From CAYZMH01 sp964479445 (GTDB taxonomy: Bacteria > Bacteroidota > Bacteroidia > Bacteroidales > GCA-2748055): a stretch of 42,619 nucleotides of DNA. Where the stretch lies: positions 1-42,619 of the forward strand of contig CAYZMH010000012.1 in NCBI GenBank assembly GCA_964479445.1, given 5' to 3'. The notes under the pieces are model-generated. The model was not told the origin of the DNA. It did not search any database and saw only the letters and a list, made by a program, of their open reading frames with translations. How positions within the stretch are numbered: position 1 is the first letter of the stretch; every line of letters starts with the position of its first letter. A program made the translations under genes and the position numbers. Below, piece by piece: positions 17,849 to 26,485 of this stretch.

Positions 17849-19363
17849 ATGGCAAAAAAGAGATCCTGGGTAGACCGGTTTTTAAATGCTACGGAGAAAG
17901 TAGGTAATGCCTTGCCGCACCCGGCTACTCTTTTCCTCCTTTTTGCGCTGGCTTCCCTGTTATTTTCCGGACTGGCTCATTGGCTTAACTGGCATGCAGC
18001 GCATCCTGCCACGGGAGAACGGATTGATGTAATCAACCTGCTCAGCCGGGATGGGTTTCACCGGATTCTGCTGGAGCTGGTCGATAATTTTACAGGATTC
18101 GCACCCCTGGGAATTGTGCTTGTGGCTATGCTGGGAATTGGTATTGCGGAGGGGAGCGGACTTATAGGTGCGCTCATACGACTGCTGGTGCTTTCTGCTC
18201 CCAAACGATTGCTCACCTTTGTACTGGTGTTTGCAGGGATTCTCTCCAACCTTGCCTCGGATGTAGGATATGTGTTGCTGATCCCCCTGGCGGGGATCAT
18301 ATTCAAAGCGGTGGGCAGGCATCCCATTGCCGGCATGGCAGCTGCTTTTGCTGGTGTTTCAGGCGGATTTTCCGCTAATTTGCTACTTGGAACGGTGGAT
18401 CCCCTGCTGGCCGGACTGAGTCAGGAGGCGGCTCAGATTGTCGATCCCGAATACCTGGTTAATCCAACTGCAAACTACTATTTCATGGTGGTTTCCACCT
18501 TTATTATAGCTACTGCAGGCACCTTTGTCACCGAACGCATCGTGGTGCCCCGGCTCGGGGAGTACTCCGGTGACGGAGGTATGGATGACAACCTGCACCC
18601 CCTGACTCCCCTTGAAAAGAAAGGACTGTTATGGAGCGGGATTGCCACAATGGGAGTGATCGCCTTTATCCTGGCAGGACTGATACCGGAGGAAGGTTTC
18701 CTTAGGGGAGATGACGGCAGTGTACTTCACTCCCCGCTTATTCGGGGAGTGGTCGCCTGGCTCCTTATATTTACGGCTGTGGCGGGCATTGTATACGGCC
18801 TGGTTACCGGTAAGTTCCGGAACGATGCGGATGTAATGAACAGCATGGGGGAGAGTCTTAAATCGCTTTCCACCTACATGGTGCTGGTTTTTTTCGCCGC
18901 CCAGTTCGTGGCATACTTTAAATGGAGCAACCTGGGACTGATCCTGGCCATTAAAGGGGCGAATTTCCTGACCGCTCTTAACATGGGATTGATTCCGCTG
19001 ATTATCATGTTTATCATTTTTGCCGCCATCATGAATATGTTCATGGGCAGTGCCTCGGCCAAATGGGCATTGCTGGCGCCCATATTCATCCCGATCTTCA
19101 TGTTGCTTGGATATTCCCCGGAACTGGCCCAGGTGGTGTATCGCATCGGTGACAGCGTTACCAATATCATCTCCCCGATGATGAGCTTCTTTGCACTGAT
19201 CATTGCCTTTGTACAGAAATATGAGAAAAAAGCCGGGATCGGTACGGTGATTGCCACCATGCTGCCCTATTCCATTGTCTTCTTCGTACTCTGGACCATC
19301 CTGATCGTTATCTGGGTATGGTTCGGATTACCGCTCGGACCAGATGCCGGTCTCTATTATTAG
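17849..19363 (+). CDS. abgT: AbgT-family transporter
   Basis: A 504-residue inner-membrane protein with about a dozen hydrophobic helices. It follows the AbgT family from the N-terminus (FLNATEKVGNALPHPATLF) to the two-fold helical hairpin regions; GGFSANLLLG and MGSASAKWALLAPIF are the conserved re-entrant segments. Characterised members move p-aminobenzoyl-glutamate inward or export sulfonamide-like antimetabolites with H+ or Na+ (AbgT, MtrF, YdaH). Which applies here is unclear: no aminobenzoyl-glutamate hydrolase gene (abgA/B) is nearby. A promoter-like TATTTTTA lies at 17812-17819. Symbol denotes family membership rather than proven substrate. Confidence 0.92.
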   Translation: MAKKRSWVDRFLNATEKVGNALPHPATLFLLFALASLLFSGLAHWLNWHAAHPATGERIDVINLLSRDGFHRILLELVDNFTGFAPLGIVLVAMLGIGIAEGSGLIGALIRLLVLSAPKRLLTFVLVFAGILSNLASDVGYVLLIPLAGIIFKAVGRHPIAGMAAAFAGVSGGFSANLLLGTVDPLLAGLSQEAAQIVDPEYLVNPTANYYFMVVSTFIIATAGTFVTERIVVPRLGEYSGDGGMDDNLHPLTPLEKKGLLWSGIATMGVIAFILAGLIPEEGFLRGDDGSVLHSPLIRGVVAWLLIFTAVAGIVYGLVTGKFRNDADVMNSMGESLKSLSTYMVLVFFAAQFVAYFKWSNLGLILAIKGANFLTALNMGLIPLIIMFIIFAAIMNMFMGSASAKWALLAPIFIPIFMLLGYSPELAQVVYRIGDSVTNIISPMMSFFALIIAFVQKYEKKAGIGTVIATMLPYSIVFFVLWTILIVIWVWFGLPLGPDAGLYY

Positions 19364-19404
19364 GGTACAGCACAGTGAGTATGATATACTATGCGGGGCA
19401 GCCG

Positions 19405-19833
19405 TCAGGACTCCACATGGACGCTTTGTCCGAACGGAGCCAGTGCAAAACCTGCCAGCTTGAAATGCTGGTTGCCCCAGGGAATCCCGATGATCGTTAT
19501 GAAAAGAAGGAGTCCGAACAGGATATGAACCAGGGCAATGGGGAGACCGGCTACCAGGAGCCAGATAATATTCAGGATGGTTGCCAGGCAACCCGACAGT
19601 TCGGTGTTTACCCTGAATGTGCTCCCAAAGGGCCAGAGACAGAGTACCCCGATCTTGATCATCTGGAAACCAAAGGGGATACCAATAATAGTGACCATCA
19701 TGGCGGCGCCCCCCATTATATAACCAATGGAAGTTACCAATCCGCCAAACAGAAGCCAGATAATGTTTCCAAGGACATTCATACCTGCGTGCATGGTTTC
19801 ATATGGAAAGATACGAAAAAGCCCGAAATTCAT
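19405..19833 (-). CDS. yccF: YccF-type inner membrane protein with duplicated domain
   Basis: A 142-residue membrane protein made of two YccF units. Each unit begins with a NIIWLL segment and ends in an IIGIPxG motif followed by a hydrophobic stretch and xPFG: about residues 21-72 and 87-137. The function of YccF is not known. The start at 19833 has a strong Shine-Dalgarno-like AGAGGAG seven bases upstream; a later ATG at 19782 would begin right at the conserved region, so the first 17 residues are less certain. It runs tail to tail with the AbgT gene, 41 bases apart, and has an AT-rich 12-bp triplet in its upstream region. Confidence 0.9.
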   Translation of the reverse strand: MNFGLFRIFPYETMHAGMNVLGNIIWLLFGGLVTSIGYIMGGAAMMVTIIGIPFGFQMIKIGVLCLWPFGSTFRVNTELSGCLATILNIIWLLVAGLPIALVHILFGLLLFITIIGIPWGNQHFKLAGFALAPFGQSVHVES

Positions 19834-19895
19834 TATACACTCCTCTTACATTTCTCTGAGCCGAAAAAACATGCCGATGCGATATACATATATTA

Positions 19896-19931
19896 ATATG
19901 TATTAAAATATGTATTAAAATATGTATATAT
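19896..19931. repeat. three tandem copies of a 12-bp AT-rich repeat (ATATGTATTAAA)
   Basis: Two perfect copies and one partial copy (last four bases differ) lie end to end between the glycerate kinase stop and the yccF start. Preceded by TATACATATATTA, the block contains many TATA/ATAT steps and can form short cruciform pairs. It may act as a promoter element for yccF or be simple replication slippage. Confidence 0.75.
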
Positions 19932-19983
19932 AGCTTATAACAAAAAGATAATAAGTGAAATAAAAAATAGTGTACCGGTAATC

Positions 19984-21114
19984 TTACAGATTTCTTAACA
20001 TCAACATACGGCCGATTTCATAGGCGCGGTTTTCCAGTTGCGCCAGGGATTCCTCCAGGGAAGTGTCCAGGTTCATGGGACGGTTCTGGAGCGAAAAGAC
20101 GGCGCTGAACAGGGAGTCGGCGTGCTCCGATCGCAGGGGGACGGATCCGGCCAGGCAAATAACCGGTTTCCCGGCATCTCCGGCACGCCTGGCCAATGCG
20201 GCCGGACCTTTTCCAAGGAGGGTTTGCTCATCCAGGCTCCCTTCCGCGGTAATCACCAGGTCACAGGCAGCGATCTTTTTATCGGCTTCCAGCATATCCA
20301 GCAGGTACTCTGCACCACGTTCCAGGTGGATATTGAACATGGCTGAGAGTCCGACTGCCACACCACCTGCGGCCCCCCCGCCGGGCATGTTTGTGAGTTG
20401 TTTCCCTGAACGCTCTTCCAGCACCCAGCCAAGTCGTGTGAGGCATCTGTCGAGCACGGCTGTTTCCAGGGGTCCGGCTCCTTTTTGCGGTGCAAATACC
20501 ATGGCAGCACCCCTGTTCCCGGTAAGCGGATTATCCACATCGCAAAGCAGAGTGATTTCTGTCTCTTCCATGCGTGGATCCACTTCCGTGGTATCCAGGT
20601 GATCAAGGATCAGGAGATTTCCTCCTCCCTTTGGAAGCACCTGGTTTTCCCGGTCCAGGAATTTCACCCCCAGTGCTTCCAGGATCCCGGTTCCGCCGTC
20701 AACAGTAGCACTGCCTCCCAGGGTTAACAGGATTTTACGGCAACCATGGTCCAGGGCATGCCGGATCATGATACCCGTTCCATAGGTTGTGGTGAATAGC
20801 GGATTAAAATCGGTTCCGTTCAGTAATTCGTACCCCGATGCTTTGGAGAGTTCGATTACCGCGGTATGTCCGGGGAGAATTCCAAAAGAGGCTTTTATGG
20901 GGTTGCCTGTTGGTCCGGTTGTGCCGCATGTTATGATTTCACCCTCCATGTGGCCGGTAAGGATCTCCAGGGTATGTTCCCCTCCATCGGCAATGGGCAT
21001 GCAGGTAAGGCGGGCATCGGGTATGCTTTTTCCCAGGCCCCTTTTGATGGCATTTGCCGCATCGGTGGCATTTGCCGCCTTTTTCAGTGAGTTCGGAGCA
21101 ATCAGGATATTCAT
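19984..21114 (-). CDS. glxK: glycerate 2-kinase (GlxK/GarK family)
   Basis: Phosphorylates glycerate to 2- or 3-phosphoglycerate, feeding it into lower glycolysis. The protein matches the GarK/GlxK family end to end: ILIAPNSLKKA at the N-terminus, PIADGGEHTLE, LGGSATVDGGTGILEALG, the Gly-rich PGGGAAGGVAVGLSAMF, and VITAEGSLDEQTLLGKGPAALARRA near the C-terminus. I place the start at 21114 (377 residues), where family proteins begin, rather than the ATG 15 bases upstream. A perfect TAnnTTTG (21237-21244) lies upstream. No glyoxylate-pathway genes adjoin it, so the glycerate source is not evident. Some bacterial members make 2-phosphoglycerate; the product here is not decided. Confidence 0.95.
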   Translation of the reverse strand: MNILIAPNSLKKAANATDAANAIKRGLGKSIPDARLTCMPIADGGEHTLEILTGHMEGEIITCGTTGPTGNPIKASFGILPGHTAVIELSKASGYELLNGTDFNPLFTTTYGTGIMIRHALDHGCRKILLTLGGSATVDGGTGILEALGVKFLDRENQVLPKGGGNLLILDHLDTTEVDPRMEETEITLLCDVDNPLTGNRGAAMVFAPQKGAGPLETAVLDRCLTRLGWVLEERSGKQLTNMPGGGAAGGVAVGLSAMFNIHLERGAEYLLDMLEADKKIAACDLVITAEGSLDEQTLLGKGPAALARRAGDAGKPVICLAGSVPLRSEHADSLFSAVFSLQNRPMNLDTSLEESLAQLENRAYEIGRMLMLRNL

Positions 21115-21236
21115 GGCCATCACATTCAATCCATGTGTTCTTTCTCCCGGCGGGGAGTGACATGGTTTGTTCTGTTTCCGGGGATGCTTACCATCTGCTT
21201 GATTTTAAAAGCGATCAAGAGGGACTATTAACCAAT

Positions 21237-21244
21237 CAAAGATA
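21237..21244 (-). promoter_or_regulatory. candidate Bacteroidota -7 element for glycerate kinase
   Basis: On the minus strand this reads TATCTTTG, a full match to TAnnTTTG, 123 bases upstream of the glycerate kinase start. The A-run about 20 bases further upstream reads TTTT on the minus strand and could serve as a weak -33 box. Confidence 0.35.
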
Positions 21245-21341
21245 GCAAGCCTGCTTCAGAAAAAAAATTGCTCACGTGTTTTTATCATCGTTGCAAACCG
21301 GTAAGATACTTGTTGGGAAACAGCTCATGACAGTCCTGTGC

Positions 21342-22025
21342 CTACAACTTTTTATGGATATTTTCCGTGACCACATGCCCGTCGAACAGCTGGATTATCC
21401 GGTGAGCTTTTTCCGCATCCGTGGGGGAGTGGGTTACCATGACGATGGTCGTTCCGTCTTCATTCAACTCGGTGAGCAGGTTCATCACTTCGGCCCCGTT
21501 GGCAGAGTCCAGGTTTCCCGTGGGCTCATCGGCAAGGATCAGGTTGGGATTGGTTACCACGGCACGGGCGATGGCCACGCGCTGCTGCTGTCCGCCCGAC
21601 AACTGCTGGGGGAAGTGGTTCTTGCGGTGGGTGATCTTCATCCGCTCCATCACCTTCTCCACTTTCTTCCGGCGTTCGCTTCCGCTCATGCGCAGGTAGA
21701 GGAGGGGCAGTTCGATGTTTTCGTAAACGGTCAGTTCATCGATCAGGTTAAAACTCTGAAATACGAATCCGATGTTTCCTTTTCGGAGGTTGGTCCGCTG
21801 CTTTTCGCGGAGTCCGGCCACCTCCCTGCCATTGAAGGAGTAGGAACCACCCGTTGGATTATCCAGGAGTCCCAGAATATTGAGCAGTGTTGATTTTCCG
21901 CAGCCCGAGGGGCCCATGACCGCGACAAATTCACCCTCTTTGACGTTGATGTTTACCTTGTTGAGTGCCGTGGTTTCCACTTCATCGGTGCGAAAGATCT
22001 TTACGAGTTCAACGGTTTTGATCAT
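21342..22025 (-). CDS. ABC transporter ATP-binding protein, LolD/MacB type
   Basis: A 227-residue ATPase of the family that powers LolCDE, MacB and FtsX-like mechanotransmission transporters. Walker A GPSGCGKST is at residues 38-46, the Q-loop follows in FVFQSFNLIDELT, the signature LSGGQQQRVAIARA at about 141-154, and Walker B LILADEPTG at about 161-169; the switch His is in VMVTHS. All catalytic residues are present. No permease gene is adjacent on either side, so its partner must be encoded elsewhere. It is 146 bases after the DUF2271-like gene and has its own possible promoter at 22100-22107. The transported substrate is not known. Confidence 0.93.
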   Translation of the reverse strand: MIKTVELVKIFRTDEVETTALNKVNINVKEGEFVAVMGPSGCGKSTLLNILGLLDNPTGGSYSFNGREVAGLREKQRTNLRKGNIGFVFQSFNLIDELTVYENIELPLLYLRMSGSERRKKVEKVMERMKITHRKNHFPQQLSGGQQQRVAIARAVVTNPNLILADEPTGNLDSANGAEVMNLLTELNEDGTTIVMVTHSPTDAEKAHRIIQLFDGHVVTENIHKKL

Positions 22026-22099
22026 AATTGGTGGATTAACAGGTTGCTATGCAGGTTTTTCTTCAATGAACATGCCAAAGAATACAACTGAATGGAATA

Positions 22100-22107
22100 C
22101 AAATATA
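22100..22107 (-). promoter_or_regulatory. candidate Bacteroidota -7 element for the ABC ATPase gene
   Basis: Minus-strand TATATTTG matches TAnnTTTG, 75 bases upstream of the ABC ATPase start. No clear TTTG -33 box at standard spacing. If used, the ATPase gene is transcribed independently of the TonB/DUF2271 pair. Confidence 0.35.
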
Positions 22108-22171
22108 TGTAAGATTTCCGGTGTTTTCGCAGTTTGTTCATTTATGGTACGGGGTGTACGTAAACGGACAA

Positions 22172-22918
22172 TTATGGTTGGCGGATTTTTACGCTGATCT
22201 TTTCGGTAATATCCAGCGCGGTGGTCATGGTCTCCCGGTGGTCGGTGTATATCCGGCCATTCTCTCCGGCTTCATGTCCCCGGCCGATCAGTTCCAGTTC
22301 ATAGGAATCCTTTTCGTTATCCGGATCGATACAGGTCCGGTAAACCAGGGAGGGCTGACAGGAGGTTTTGTACTCGTCGTTATCGGGCAGCTTGTTGTTG
22401 GTCCAGTATTCATTCCAGTCCCAGGTCTGGTTGATTTCAAAGAACAGATAGAATCCACCGGGTTGTTGCTCATCGAGGCGGGTCTGAAGGATAAAGTCCT
22501 GCTGGGGGGTCGGACCGGTATAGGCATCGGGAATGGCGGTTTCCGGGGTAGGGATGTATAGTCCGTCTTCTTCCCTGACTCCGCGGGCATGCGACCATAC
22601 GGGCAATGCAGCCGGCCGCCGGATCTCGCCCGGCATCCATTTCCCGGCACTGTTATCCCCATGTTCAAAAACTCCTTTGGCAATGGATTTCGCCACGTAG
22701 AGAGTCTGGATATAGTTACCGCTGGTATCCTCCACCCAGATAGCCATCAGTGGATGGTTGTGTTCCGGGCCCCGGTTAAATGTGATGGTTAACTCCCGGC
22801 CGGTACCACCGGCATTGGTAGTCATGACTTCCGGTGTTATTTTTACCGGTGTCTTGCTGCTTTTACACCCCGTGGTTACCAGGATGGCTGTGAGCAAAAT
22901 TAGAATGATCCTGTTCAT
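22172..22918 (-). CDS. DUF2271-like lipoprotein
   Basis: A 248-residue exported protein with a signal ending in the lipobox VTTGC (Cys about residue 18). The body has an immunoglobulin-like beta-rich pattern: TITFNRGPEHNHPLMAIWVED, SGNYIQTLYVAKS, and GKWMPGEIRRPAALPVWS, which resembles the DUF2271 family (predicted periplasmic proteins with a VWVEDxxG ... TL motif). It starts 11 bases after the TonB receptor stop, so the two are almost certainly co-transcribed. DUF2271 proteins often accompany PepSY and DUF4198 genes linked to iron; none is seen here. Family assignment is by motif recall and moderately sure; function unknown. Confidence 0.7.
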   Translation of the reverse strand: MNRIILILLTAILVTTGCKSSKTPVKITPEVMTTNAGGTGRELTITFNRGPEHNHPLMAIWVEDTSGNYIQTLYVAKSIAKGVFEHGDNSAGKWMPGEIRRPAALPVWSHARGVREEDGLYIPTPETAIPDAYTGPTPQQDFILQTRLDEQQPGGFYLFFEINQTWDWNEYWTNNKLPDNDEYKTSCQPSLVYRTCIDPDNEKDSYELELIGRGHEAGENGRIYTDHRETMTTALDITEKISVKIRQP

Positions 22919-22929
22919 GGTTGGATAGT

Positions 22930-25356
22930 TTAGAATTCAATGATCACTCCCACGGTGGGCAGGATGGTTCCGGCTTCCGATTCTACTTCCCGCATATCGT
23001 ACCGCTGCTCCGGCAGGGGGGCTTCCGGGTTTTCTATGAGCGGGTTACCTTCGCTGTCCCTGTTGACCACCAGGAAGGTGCTTCCGGTGGTGGCATAGTC
23101 ATACACGTTTTGTACGTCAATATACAAATTTAACGTCAATTTATCGAGGAACCACTCTTTATCCACGCGGATATCCAGCTGGTGAAACGGTTCAAAGCGT
23201 TTCTGGTTATACCGGTTAAGATTAAACACCTCTGTTCTGTTCAGATCCCAGTAGAGCACGCGCGAGCTGGCCTCAATGTTATAGGGTGTGTAGGGAACTC
23301 CGCCTACAAAACGCCATTTGAATCCCACCTGCCAGTTGTTGTCAAATTTGCGGGTACCGGTGATATTGAGCAGGTGACGGTTGTCCCAGGTGGTCGGGAT
23401 CCACCCCAGGTCCAGCAACGACTCTTTCAGGGGTTTGGTTTCGCTGCGCACCAGGGTGTAGGAGAGGATCAGGTTAATCCCAAACAGATCCCGGTTCCGG
23501 TAAAGCAGTTCGGCCCCGTAGGCCCTTCCTTCGGCGATGGATTTGACCGGCTCACTGCCATATATGCCGAAATCGGCTCCTTTGCTGGCCAGGGAGATGG
23601 AGTCGATCAGCGAAAAGGGGTAGTTGTCATATTTTTTATAGAATCCTTCGATGCTGAACTTGGATTGATCATCGGGCAGAACTTCAATGCCCGCCACGAA
23701 GTGGTCGGATTGAATATATTTAAGATCATTCTGTTTATTAACCGCCACCCCGTCGGGATCTTTATACCCGAGCGTGGTGTAAGCGGGGAGCTGGAAAAAC
23801 CTGCCCGTATTGAAATTAAGGTACCAGTTTTGGGTCAGCATAAAGGATGCGGAAAAGCGGGGAGAGAGCTGATTGAGCAGGTTTTGCATATGATCATTGT
23901 AGTTGTTGGCGTCGGCCCGCACCCCGAGGGAGAGGACCAGCCGCTTTTTAAACAACTCCTGGCTTACCTGGGCAAACGCGCCCCATTTGAAAAGCTCCAG
24001 GGACGATTCGTAATTGAACTCCACCGATTCACCCCCGAAGAAGGTGCGGTTGAAGTTATCGGTAAAGAATTTAGCGTATTCAAAATTACCCCCGTAATTG
24101 AGCTTCAGTCCGTTATCAAACCGGGAAGTATGTTCGTAGCGGAATTTGTTCTCGATCTCATCCGATTCGTAATCCAGGAGGAGCAGGGAATCCACCTCGT
24201 TATTGTTTTGATACTTATAGGCTTTGTTATCCAGGTAGTTCCGGCTTGCCACCCAGGTGTCAAATCCGTTTTCCCCGTAGTGCTTGTAAACCACCCCGAA
24301 TGCATAGCTCCACTGGTTGTTGACCGGCAGATTCCCAAGGATATACCGTTGCTCCTCGGTATCGTCTGCCTCCAGGTTGAGGGAATTTACATCGTATGCT
24401 CCCAGGCTCACTACCGAGATCTCATTCTTATCGTTCAGTTTGCTTTTCACTTTGAACTGGTAATCATTGTACTTGGGAAGGAACGGCAGTTCCAGCGCAG
24501 CAAACAGGAACTGAAGATAGGAGCGCCGGACTGAGGCTATATAGGTAGTGTTCTCCCCGATGGGTCCGTCGGCAGTAAGCGCCAGGTCGGAGGCACCGAC
24601 CGCCCCCCGGAAGTTAAATTGCTCCTTGCTCCCGTCCACCTGGTACATTTCGATCACCGAGCTCAGTGCATTGCGGCGGTTAGCAGGAAACGCCCCCGTG
24701 TAGAGGTTCACTTCCCGCAGGAAATCGGCATTGATAATCCCCACCGGTCCGCCCGATGCTCCCTGCGTTGCAAAATGGTTAATATTGGGAATCTCGACTC
24801 CGTCGAGGTAAAAGGAGTTCTCGCTGGGGCCGCCTCCCCGCACGATCACGTCGTTGCGCTGCACCGGTGTGGAAGCCACACCGGGATAGGACTGGATCAC
24901 CTTGGATATGTCGCGGTTGCCGCCCGGACTCTTTTCGATCTCTTCGAGGCTGATACGGCGCAGGGAGACCGGACTCTCTTTGTCGCGCCTGAATGGCGAG
25001 GCCTTCACTACAACCTCTTCCAGCTGTACGTTCGCCTCTTCCAGGGGGATCTCGATATATACCTTTTTTGCATTGGTTACCTGGATAGCCTCCGAAACAT
25101 AGGGTTCAAATCCCACCGAGGTTACCCGTAACTCAACAAACCCCGGTTCAAGACCGGTAAACAGGAAATTGCCGTCCAGATCGCTGATCGATCCGATCGA
25201 TGTGCCGAAAATGGCAATGGTGGCAAATTCCACCGGTTCATTGTTCTTGGCGTTGTACACACGGCCTTCGATCACCCCGTTTTGTGCCCACATCGTGGCA
25301 CCGGTAAGAAGTAATACCGGAATGATCCACCGGCGGAGTCCCTGCACTTTCTTCAT
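22930..25356 (-). CDS. TonB-dependent outer membrane receptor
   Basis: An 808-residue outer-membrane transporter. Signal peptide about 1-24; a carboxypeptidase-regulatory-like beta domain (IEGRVYNAKNNEPVEFATI ... VTSVGFEPY) about 27-112; plug domain about 125-235 with VIVRGGGPSENSFYLDGVEI; then a beta-barrel with many aromatic-rich strands, ending in VGVIIEF, a typical C-terminal strand with terminal Phe. No SusD-like gene follows, so this is not a glycan-uptake SusCD pair. It is the first gene of a pair with the DUF2271-like lipoprotein. A 9-bp palindrome lies 65 bases upstream. Iron, cofactor or peptide uptake are all possible; the substrate cannot be read. Confidence 0.95.
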   Translation of the reverse strand: MKKVQGLRRWIIPVLLLTGATMWAQNGVIEGRVYNAKNNEPVEFATIAIFGTSIGSISDLDGNFLFTGLEPGFVELRVTSVGFEPYVSEAIQVTNAKKVYIEIPLEEANVQLEEVVVKASPFRRDKESPVSLRRISLEEIEKSPGGNRDISKVIQSYPGVASTPVQRNDVIVRGGGPSENSFYLDGVEIPNINHFATQGASGGPVGIINADFLREVNLYTGAFPANRRNALSSVIEMYQVDGSKEQFNFRGAVGASDLALTADGPIGENTTYIASVRRSYLQFLFAALELPFLPKYNDYQFKVKSKLNDKNEISVVSLGAYDVNSLNLEADDTEEQRYILGNLPVNNQWSYAFGVVYKHYGENGFDTWVASRNYLDNKAYKYQNNNEVDSLLLLDYESDEIENKFRYEHTSRFDNGLKLNYGGNFEYAKFFTDNFNRTFFGGESVEFNYESSLELFKWGAFAQVSQELFKKRLVLSLGVRADANNYNDHMQNLLNQLSPRFSASFMLTQNWYLNFNTGRFFQLPAYTTLGYKDPDGVAVNKQNDLKYIQSDHFVAGIEVLPDDQSKFSIEGFYKKYDNYPFSLIDSISLASKGADFGIYGSEPVKSIAEGRAYGAELLYRNRDLFGINLILSYTLVRSETKPLKESLLDLGWIPTTWDNRHLLNITGTRKFDNNWQVGFKWRFVGGVPYTPYNIEASSRVLYWDLNRTEVFNLNRYNQKRFEPFHQLDIRVDKEWFLDKLTLNLYIDVQNVYDYATTGSTFLVVNRDSEGNPLIENPEAPLPEQRYDMREVESEAGTILPTVGVIIEF

Positions 25357-25420
25357 AGTTTGGGTTATTTGGTTGTGGTGTCTCAGTCAGAACGCCCTGC
25401 CCTGTATTTTTGTTCAACTT

Positions 25421-25446
25421 ATTGTTTAAAAAATAGATTAAACAAT
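25421..25446. promoter_or_regulatory. perfect 9-bp inverted repeat upstream of the TonB receptor
   Basis: Arms ATTGTTTAA (25421-25429) and TTAAACAAT (25438-25446) are exact reverse complements with an 8-base spacer. The site lies between the GSCFA gene stop and the TonB receptor start, 65 bases from the latter. It could be an operator for a dimeric repressor, or an AT-rich hairpin ending the GSCFA transcript; there is no strong G/C stem with a T-run, so I favour the operator reading weakly. Confidence 0.5.
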
Positions 25447-25479
25447 TAAACAAAAAATATGGTTCAGCATTATAACATG

Positions 25480-26448
25480 CTATTTTTCAGGCAATGCCTC
25501 CCACCTTAGAAACGGAAATTTTTCCCGGAGTTTCCTCTCTTTCTTTTCCAGTTGATAAATAAACTTTTGATATTGGGGGGTGTCCCTGCGCATTGGCCGG
25601 TGGGCGCGACCTTTCAGCAGGGGAGTGAGTTCATTTATAATCTGAAGCGAGGCGGGGTCGATGGCAAAACCGGCAAATTTCTCCCATATGTAGGTGATCG
25701 CGGTCTCATTGGGGTGAACCATGTCGGGTTCATAGAACCTGTAATCACGCAGGTCATCCATCATGATTTCGTAGGAAGGGAAATAGCTTCGCATTTCAGG
25801 GTTTCCCTCCACCAGTTTATGAACTGCCAGCATCAGGCTGGATTTACTCACCTGGTTTCCGGTGTGACCATCTTTCAAATGGCGCACCGGACTAACGGTA
25901 AAAAGGGTATGTAAACCGGGATTGGAATGTTGTATCTTATCCAGCACCTGCTCAAAATCCGAAACGATGGTTGCAGGGTCCAGTAAAAACCGGTCAAACT
26001 GCCGGGCCGGTATTTTATGGCAATTGCAGACGATCTGCCCGGTTTCCCGGAGCCGGTACACCCAGGCAGTCCCGAATGTGATCACCAGGAACCGGGCTTT
26101 TTGAAGGAAATTCTTAGCCTCCCTGAAAGCTTCGTTGATCTGTTCAAGTGCTTTATCCTTATCGGGATGCGAAAAAGGGGTATAGTGGTCGAACGAATAC
26201 CACAGTCCGTCATGAAACCCCAGGTCCTCCTCCCCGTATTGCTCCCTGTGCAGGAGTGCTTCCAGGTTTCTCTTCACGCTGGCCGGGTTATAGATCACCC
26301 CGAAAGGATTCACCTGCACAGAAAACAGATTTTTCTCCAGGATCGACCCGATATGACCGGTAAAGCACGATCCCATCATCAACACAGGTGTCTGGTGACT
26401 GATTTTGCGGGTCTGTTCCCTCGTCTCTGTCTTGGTCCGGAATTTCAT
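25480..26448 (-). CDS. GSCFA-domain protein
   Basis: A 322-residue cytoplasmic protein of the GSCFA family, named after its conserved motif, present here as MMGSCFTGHIG near residues 25-35. Other conserved blocks include NPFGVIYNPASV, a TFGTAWVYR segment, TVSPVRHLKDG and DMVHPNETAI; the last two resemble blocks III and V of SGNH/GDSL hydrolases, with the Ser of GSCF, Asp and His as a possible triad. It starts 37 bases after the alpha/beta hydrolase stop, so the two may be co-transcribed. The family is common in Bacteroidota and its substrate is unknown. Confidence 0.9.
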   Translation of the reverse strand: MKFRTKTETREQTRKISHQTPVLMMGSCFTGHIGSILEKNLFSVQVNPFGVIYNPASVKRNLEALLHREQYGEEDLGFHDGLWYSFDHYTPFSHPDKDKALEQINEAFREAKNFLQKARFLVITFGTAWVYRLRETGQIVCNCHKIPARQFDRFLLDPATIVSDFEQVLDKIQHSNPGLHTLFTVSPVRHLKDGHTGNQVSKSSLMLAVHKLVEGNPEMRSYFPSYEIMMDDLRDYRFYEPDMVHPNETAITYIWEKFAGFAIDPASLQIINELTPLLKGRAHRPMRRDTPQYQKFIYQLEKKERKLREKFPFLRWEALPEK

Positions 26449-26485
26449 CTGCCTTTTGTTTAGGTGTACCCGGAACGGCCCCTGT

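Noticed and set aside
23182..24534. 450-codon open frame antisense to the TonB receptor
   Set aside because: Shadow frame from codon bias; the receptor's plug and barrel read through the same bases.
25461..25495. AGCAT/ATGCT hairpin followed by a T-run on the plus strand
   Set aside because: The T-run is on the side where no gene ends; the GSCFA gene approaches from the opposite strand.
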